Positions 58,207-64,000 of a stretch of DNA of 64,000 nucleotides are shown in pieces. The DNA is from Alloascoidea africana (taxonomy: Eukaryota; Ascomycota; Alloascoideomycetes; Alloascoideales; Alloascoideaceae). Every line of letters starts with the position of its first letter. The first letter of the stretch is position 1. The DNA lies in the NCBI GenBank assembly GCA_030581615.1, contig JAKTTT010000004.1, forward strand, positions 434,001 to 498,000, given 5' to 3'. A model generated the notes under the pieces. The model did not search any database and was not told the DNA's origin. It saw nothing but the letters and a program-made list of their open reading frames with translations. Position numbers and translations under genes: made by a program.

Positions 58207-61200
58207 TTATTTGAAAATAAGCTTTCCTCTCTCGCTGGCAGTATCATCTACATTAATAGAAGACAAAATTGATGCAATATCCACATCGCTTGAGGCAACA
58301 CTACACTGGGATGCTGGAGACCCGGGTGCAACGGGAGCTGGAGGGAACAAAAAGTCGCCAATAGGACTACCAAGAGACGAGCTTCCCAGACTCCCGCTTG
58401 TGTCTTCGTTATTACCTCTGGAAGCATCGTTTCCAGCCTTCCCTCCACCAATACCAGAAGCAGAGCGCTGGTTGGAGTTTGATGTAGAAAAGATATTTGA
58501 ATTGCTACCGGTAGAGGGAAACCTGAAATTAGCTCTCGCTGGGGATCCTAGTGGGGTTGTCAAAGAGGAGGACGGAATTCTAGAAGTATTTAAACTAGAG
58601 GAAGAAATGACTTTCTTCAGTTCCATCACTTTTGGAGAGGCAGGTCTATTTTTTGATGAAGAAGTCGACCGGAATGTGTTTATAGACGAAGTGTATAGTG
58701 AATCTCCCAGTCCGATTCCAGTCAACTGATGACGTCTTTGTGTATCAAGAAGCATATTCAATGATCTGGTCGATTGTAAAACCTCGCTTTCCAAGCCAGA
58801 CGAGGACGTAGTTGTGCTACTGTTTGTTGAATCATCTGGATCATTCAATATAGTGCTAATCAACTCCTTTGGAAGGTTGCTCTGATTAAGCTCTTCTCTC
58901 ACAATTCTTGCATCAAAAGGATGGATTTTTGAAAGGTTGTCAAAATTCATAGTCTGGGAATAGCGCATTGTTCCATTTTTAGTGGGCACTGGGACCCCAT
59001 TATGCCAAATCTGTTGGTATTCAATCTGATCCAAAATGACTATGATGAAATTTGACAGCTTGAGGAAAACAGCACAATCAAATAGAAACAACGAGGATAG
59101 CGAAAAGAGAGCAACTGAATGTGATATTGCTCCTGTTTGGGAGCTAGAGATTGATGAAACAGATGTCGATTTAGGTCTTAGCTGGTCCGCAATTCCTTGC
59201 ATTTTATAAAAATACGGTAATCCCGTAATCACTGCATTCCCCCCGTAATTGTTTATGAGGCTTGTTGCCAGTTGCGAAATCACAAAGAAATCGCGATCTC
59301 CACTCGTTGTAGAAACTGCAAGCTTTAGCAATTCAGCAAAAAGGTTTTTTAAAGAATTAGATCTTGTAGAATGCCCCTTTCCAACATAACGACTAAAATT
59401 CAGCTTGATCTCGGATTTTAATACTTCGTCTTTTAGGAAGATAAGCAAAAGTTGTGCAAAGCTCTGTCTGACAATAGGCTCATCGTGATTAAGAAAGGCA
59501 AATGCAACATCCCACACTTCTAGTGGAACCTTTGCTCTTTGAACATCGCTTTTTTGCTGGGTACAAATCTCTAGAATAGCTTCGATATCATTAAAGTATT
59601 GCAAAAGGATGTTTGTTACTGTGACCTTACTGTTTATAGACGTTGCATCAAAACTCTCTTTGCTCGTGCTTGACGAAATTAAATTGGTACGATTGTGAAG
59701 CGTGCTTTGGCATTTGAATAAAATATGAGAAATCATGTCTCCAATCTGGTCGTAGTAATAAATATGAATACCAAGACTGCTAATGCATCCACATGTTTGG
59801 TCGAGAAGTTCATTCTTCATATCTTCAGCTTCAAGTGGAGAGAGTAACAGCATTTCTTGTCTATTGAGTAGTTGCCGCAGGATATCAATCACAGAAAGCC
59901 CAATCATGTTCACAGATGAAGAAAGAAGGGACGTAGTCAGGTTGACGATACGAAGCTGCCCAGTTAAGTCGCCCTCTTCATCGCCATTTGTATCTGAAAT
60001 CAAAGTGGTGACTATTGTGAAGCGTAGCTGAACAGGAACCCATCTTGTAATGATCTCAATGAGGTCTTGGCTCCATTCATCGCGAGTTTTGTGCTTTAAA
60101 ATGTACCACTTCAGCACTTCTGTGCACTGAATTATCTGGGTAGTATTTGTAGTACTAAAGAGTGTGTATAATGATTGCATCGCTTCGACGCCAAGATCTG
60201 GTATTTTGCTAGAGTCATCTGGCCTGCTGTCAGATTCGGCTACTGAGGCCATTCTAACCGAAGAAGTTGAAGCTAAATCTCCATCAGGGCTTGATTTTTC
60301 TTTCTGTTTATTTGGTTTACTTGGTGATCCGTCCAAAGACAACCTATTACCAGGAGTTGTTACCACATTAGATTTTAGAGCGTGTAGCTGTTCAGTTGTA
60401 GCATTTGATGGGATTCTCGACAAAACAAGGTTTATGATTTTTGGAGTCAGTTCCTTGGAAACCATAGCAGAAAGCTGAGTGCAGATGCTGATGCTCCTTG
60501 TAGCGGTCAATCCGATAGTGATCCATCTATATGTGTAAAAAAGCATGGCGATTAATAAACTCTGCCATTGTGACTTGGGTGGTACGAGAGATCTTAGGAC
60601 TTACAACGCAGTATTTGGACCCATAGGCGGTTTCATCGCCAACTGAATATATGCATTGCTCAGGTTATTGAAACTTGTTACAAAGCTTCTATCTCCACTA
60701 AAAAGAGCACCATCAAGCGTATTGCAAAGCGTGGAAAACTATCCAAGACGAGTTAGCAAAAAAACGGGTTGTCCCTACCGATTAGGTTTCTTCGAAACAT
60801 GTAAACTTGTGGTACATACAACTCCCAATCCCTGCTGACACAGCGCCAGATCGTGGTAATCAGTGATGGCAGTTAAAATGCGGACGATATTATGGGCGAA
60901 CACGTTCAAATTCTCTCGGCACGACTGAATTAAAGCATCGAATATGTCCAGTGTAACTTGAACATTTCTGTAAAGTTTTCACTCCTGTGGTTAGCATAGC
61001 AATTCAGAGGACAAAATCCGAACTGGACCGAATGAATGCCACATGCATGCTTACCCAGAATGTCCTCTGTTTTTATCATGAAGACCCTTCTTCTCCAAGA
61101 AGGACCCTACCTTTTCCAGTTTGGTTCTCCGCGAGGAGGCATAGTATAAAAGGTAGGAAAGCTCTGAAGAGTTTGGCTTCTTCTCCACTCCCCGACCAGG

Positions 61201-61251
61201 AGGATAGCACTGGAGAATAAGCTTTTGATGTTTCGGGATAAATGGTCTCAT
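58207..61251 (-). CDS. EFR3: Efr3, plasma-membrane anchor of the Stt4 PI4-kinase complex, four exons
   Basis: Efr3 with Ypp1 holds the PI4-kinase Stt4 at plasma-membrane patches. Exons: 61251-61055, 60967-60820, 60738-60605 and 60526-58207; product 932 aa, all phases closing. Exon 1 encodes MRPFIPKHQKLILQCYPPG and ELSYLLYYASSRRTKLEKVG, matching the Efr3 N-terminus. Exon 2 gives GNVQVTLDIFDALIQSCREN then LNVFAHNIVRILTAITDYHD, as in yeast. The middle is an alpha-helical armadillo-like region (WVPVQLRFTIVTTLISDTNG, CGCISSLGIHIYYYDQIGDM, VWDVAFAFLNHDEPIVRQSF). The C-terminal 250 residues are Ser/Thr/Asn-rich and probably disordered. Exons 1-3 are short and would be missed if only the long 3' exon (starting near WITIGLTATRSISICTQL) were considered. 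Confidence 0.92.
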
Positions 61252-61397
61252 AAAAAATACTAGTTGTATTTGAATTGGTCCAACCCCTGAATCTTTGTCC
61301 GAAAGCAAAGGGAAAGGGAACTAGCCAGAATTCAGAATCCAAAACAGCCAGGTGCTTCACTTTTCATTTCGTCTACATATCGCTTGGTGTGTGATCG

Positions 61398-61410
61398 GGT
61401 GTATGGGTGT
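61398..61410 (-). promoter_or_regulatory. Rap1-like site, EFR3/CEF1 bidirectional promoter
   Basis: The minus strand reads ACACCCATACACC, a perfect consensus match. CACGTG follows directly at 61411-61416. It lies 147 bp upstream of EFR3 and 84 bp upstream of CEF1. Confidence 0.5.
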
Positions 61411-61493
61411 CACGTGGTGTTTATAGCAGATAAAATTGTATCCTCCACTTCAGTGTGAGCGCGAGGACTTGCTTCGTCATCTACATCAACAAT

Positions 61494-63740
61494 ATGGCAC
61501 CCGTTTATATAAAGGGAGGTGTTTGGTCCAATGCCGAGGATCAGTGTCTTTGTGCTGCTGTCTCAAAGTATGGGTTAAACCAGTGGTCAAGAGTATCTAC
61601 GCTCTTGAACGGGAAAACGGCAAAACAGGCAAAAGCACGATGGTTTGAGTGGCTTGATCCTTCCATAAAAAAGATTGAATGGTCAAGGGAAGAAGACGAA
61701 AAACTACTACATTTGGCAAAAGTTATGCCTACCCAGTGGAGAACTATTGCCGCGTTTGTTGGAAGGACGGCATCACAATGCTTAGAGAGATACCAAACCT
61801 TACTAGATGATGCAGAGAAAAGAGATAACGACGAGCTTCTGCTATCAGGTGTTGGCCCCGAAGCTCTCCCTGCTACTGGCGGTTCTGGCGGTACGTTATC
61901 AGGGTTTCGAATTGGTGATATCAACCCAAATCCAGAAAGTAGACCGGCAAAGCCAGATGCTATAGACATGGACGATGATGAAAAGGAAATGTTGAGTGAA
62001 GCACGCGCTAGGCTTGCAAACACCCAGGGTAAAAAGGCGAAAAGGAAGGCAAGGGAGAAGCATTTGGAGGAAACACGGAGGATAACGACTCTGATGGCAC
62101 GTAGACAGCTGAAAGCTGCTGGAGAACATGTCAGACTGAAGAAGAAAAAGAATACTAAGGAGATGGATTACAACGCTGGGATCCCTTTTCAACAGAGACC
62201 AGCTACTGGATTCTACGATACAAGTGAGGAAACTGATGAGGGAGAACGTCTAAAAAGACTGTATGAGAACAAAACTCAACGTAAGGGGATTGTGAATAAA
62301 GACTCTAAAAAGGGCCCGCCAAAGAATAAAAAGAGGGATCAAGATAAGGAGAAAGATAGTCTTACTAAACAGCTACAAAATGCCGAAAAGTTGAAGAGAT
62401 TACAAGAACAGGATCAAATTTCAAAAAGAAGAAAACTCAACCTACCTGCTCCTCAGGTCAGCGCAAGCGAGATTGAAGATATCGTGAAGATGGGTAACAT
62501 GGGCGAACATTTAAAATCCCAATACGGGGAGGGCGGAGAAGCAACTACCAATTTAATGGGCAACTATAGTAACTCTGTAAGTGTTCGAGATCTCAGGACA
62601 CCCCAAGTACCTAGTTCAGAGGATAAGGTGCTTTTGGCAACGAGGGAATTGAAGGCCATGACAGCAGCCCAATCGTCTCTACTTGGAGAGGAGAACACGC
62701 CTTTATATTCTGGTACCCAGAGTTTGAAAACCGCGATGCCACCTCCGGGGATGGTTTCGGCTACTCCTAACCCACTAGCTACCCCGCTACGAGGAAGTAA
62801 TAATGGTGGCATTCAGCAAACACCAAGGCGTGACGAACTGGGGGTAAGCAGGGTTGACGTGAATGCAACACCGAGGAACATTTTACGGCAAAAGCTGTTG
62901 AACTTACCAAAACCCAAAAACGACTTTGAGATTGTGGTTCCAGAAGAAGAGGATGAGACAGAAGGAAGTGATCCAATGGAATTGGATGCAGCTGAAGAGG
63001 ACGAGGGTGAAAAGAAAAGGAAGCTGGAAAAATTGAAAGAGCAGGAAAAAGCAAGGGCATTGTTGCGGAGATCGCAGGCTGTTCAAAGGAATCTCCCATT
63101 ACCTAACGGAACTCCCAAGAGGCTACCACGACTACCAAACACGAATGAAGAGTCGTTGAACCAGGTACAAAGTCTAGTTGATGACGAACTAGTTCGACTA
63201 ATCCAAAGTGATCAACTGAAATATGGAAATGCGACTTCTAAAAGTAAGGGAAGAGAATTGTTACTGGAAGATATCGGAGATGAATTGAAATCAACAATTA
63301 ATGCTGAAATTGAACATGAAGTCAAAGAACTAGGGACCCTGGAACAATTTCAAAAAGCATTTATCAAAGCCTCAGAAAACGTCCCATATGTGCTACCTGG
63401 CGTAGACGATGGAGAAGCTAATACATCTGAGATTTCTAAAGAAATAGTGGAGGCTCTCTCAAAGCATGTTCAAAAGGCCAACAAGGCCGAAAAGAAGATG
63501 AGTTTAATATTTGGTGGATACTTGAAACGACAGCAGCAGCTTGGGAAGAAGCTCAATGAGGCGCATGATATGCTCCAGAGGCACTACGTTGAAGAAAAGA
63601 CTTTTGAAGCGATCGAGGAGATGGAGAAAGTGGCTATTGGGATCAGAGCGGATACTCTACAGGAGGAAGTAGATGGCATTATGGCTGCTGAACGCATTGG
63701 ACAGGCAAGATTTGTGGAGCTGAATGGTCATCTCAGGTAG
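61494..63740 (+). CDS. CEF1: Cef1/Cdc5, Myb-type pre-mRNA splicing factor
   Basis: Core subunit of the Prp19-associated (NTC) complex, needed for spliceosome activation. The 748-aa product opens MAPVYIKGGVWSNAEDQ. Two Myb-type repeats follow at about residues 7-105 (GVWSNAEDQCLCAAVSKYGL, NQWSRVSTLLNGKTAKQAK, IEWSREEDEKLLHLAKVMPT, QWRTIAAFVGRTASQCLERY). A basic linker typical of Cdc5 (KKAKRKAREKHLEETRRITT, GIPFQQRPATGFYDTSEE) comes next, then a charged coiled-coil C-terminal half. The start at 61494 was chosen over an in-frame upstream extension because Cef1 proteins begin right at this Myb repeat. In an intron-rich genome such as this one, a complete Cef1 is expected. Confidence 0.94.
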   Translation: MAPVYIKGGVWSNAEDQCLCAAVSKYGLNQWSRVSTLLNGKTAKQAKARWFEWLDPSIKKIEWSREEDEKLLHLAKVMPTQWRTIAAFVGRTASQCLERYQTLLDDAEKRDNDELLLSGVGPEALPATGGSGGTLSGFRIGDINPNPESRPAKPDAIDMDDDEKEMLSEARARLANTQGKKAKRKAREKHLEETRRITTLMARRQLKAAGEHVRLKKKKNTKEMDYNAGIPFQQRPATGFYDTSEETDEGERLKRLYENKTQRKGIVNKDSKKGPPKNKKRDQDKEKDSLTKQLQNAEKLKRLQEQDQISKRRKLNLPAPQVSASEIEDIVKMGNMGEHLKSQYGEGGEATTNLMGNYSNSVSVRDLRTPQVPSSEDKVLLATRELKAMTAAQSSLLGEENTPLYSGTQSLKTAMPPPGMVSATPNPLATPLRGSNNGGIQQTPRRDELGVSRVDVNATPRNILRQKLLNLPKPKNDFEIVVPEEEDETEGSDPMELDAAEEDEGEKKRKLEKLKEQEKARALLRRSQAVQRNLPLPNGTPKRLPRLPNTNEESLNQVQSLVDDELVRLIQSDQLKYGNATSKSKGRELLLEDIGDELKSTINAEIEHEVKELGTLEQFQKAFIKASENVPYVLPGVDDGEANTSEISKEIVEALSKHVQKANKAEKKMSLIFGGYLKRQQQLGKKLNEAHDMLQRHYVEEKTFEAIEEMEKVAIGIRADTLQEEVDGIMAAERIGQARFVELNGHLR

Positions 63741-63816
63741 GGTAGGGTAATCTTGTATAATGGTGTTTACTTAAGACTTCAGTAGGAAAAAGGAAGTGAA
63801 CACTACCGTCAAGAAC

Positions 63817-64000
63817 ATGGCGACGAATCTGCTTTCCATACCCCAGCGTCTATCTGAACCGGTTGATCTCAAATCTTCTATAGAATCAATAATTAAAGAA
63901 GAGTACTACCAGTCTTTGGATTTGTTCAGAAATGACATCTCGGCGATTTCACAATTAAGGGAGGAGGTTGTACCTTTGTCCCGTAATAGTACATCATCTT
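63817..64000 (+). CDS. RIM20: BRO1-domain protein, Rim20/PalA-like, 5' end only
   Basis: Only the first 61 codons are in the window. MATNLLSIPQRLSEPVDLKS, ESIIKEEYYQSLDLFRNDI and SAISQLREEVVPL match the start of the BRO1 domain (consensus LSIPxKxTxxVDL then Y...P..F..D...I..LR). The short N-terminus before the LSIP motif and the DLFRNDISAISQLR pattern are closer to PalA/Rim20, the pH-signalling partner of Rim101 processing that binds Snf7, than to Bro1, but Bro1 cannot be excluded. It starts only 76 bp after the CEF1 stop. Confidence 0.7.
   Translation, partial: MATNLLSIPQRLSEPVDLKSSIESIIKEEYYQSLDLFRNDISAISQLREEVVPLSRNSTSS

Noticed and set aside
63738-63786. GTAGGG...CTTCAG at the end of CEF1 would splice CEF1 in frame into the RIM20-like gene
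   Set aside because: The candidate lacks a CTAAC-type branch box, CEF1 has a natural stop there, and the downstream ATG starts a complete BRO1-domain N-terminus. In-frame joining has a one-in-three chance.

Overview
The window looks like nuclear DNA of a budding yeast (Saccharomycotina). Every recognisable protein is closest in type to ascomycete yeast families (Cbp6, Efr3, Ecm25, Bdf1, Ulp2, Ric1, Sed5, Rim20). CTG falls at conserved leucine positions (for example in the arginyl-tRNA synthetase LMGYEW segment), so the standard code applies and the CUG-Ser/Ala clades are unlikely. About 28 introns can be placed in 14 genes; most use GTATGT/GTAAGT/GTGAGT donors and a CTAAC branch box 10-20 nt before the acceptor. 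That is intron-rich for this group and points to an early-diverging or intron-retaining lineage. The species cannot be named from the sequence alone.

Layout. 1-13 kb is relatively GC-rich: VMA2 (5' part, -), an unrecognised 606-aa protein (-), a PTC2/3-type PP2C phosphatase (-), TPS1 (-) divergent from TFC1 (+), GRS1 (+), and an ACO2-type aconitase (-). 13-27 kb: CBP6 (-), ECM25 (-), BRE1 (+), a GC-rich 1.3 kb intergenic island, BDF1 (+), and ULP2 (-) with two small 5' exons that encode a SUMO-interaction motif. 27-43 kb: APC1 (-) divergent from a six-exon Cdt2-like WD40 gene (+), MOB1 (+), SED5 (-), a PQ-loop protein (-), RIC1 (-), and COF1 (+), whose first exon is only the start codon. 43-58 kb: two direct-orientation arginyl-tRNA synthetase genes 12,612 bp apart, one with a mitochondrial-type leader. 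Between them lie a CDC50-family relic, about 5.5 kb of decayed and repeated DNA, CCA1 (+) and AGX1 (-). 58-64 kb: EFR3 (-), CEF1 (+), and the 5' end of a RIM20/BRO1-type gene (+).

Shared themes. Three tRNA-handling enzymes (GRS1, CCA1, the ArgRS pair) show signs of serving both cytosol and mitochondria: GRS1 and CCA1 by nested starts, ArgRS by gene duplication. The two ArgRS copies share a 1,229-bp stretch that I read as identical base for base, inside genes whose 5' parts and flanks have diverged; recent gene conversion is the simplest explanation. APC1 and the Cdt2-like gene share a promoter carrying MCB- and SCB-type cell-cycle boxes. Rap1-like 13-mers recur in five promoters, three of them bidirectional.

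Limits. Exon joins were made by eye from splice signals, reading frame and family resemblance. No database search, alignment program or composition calculation was run.
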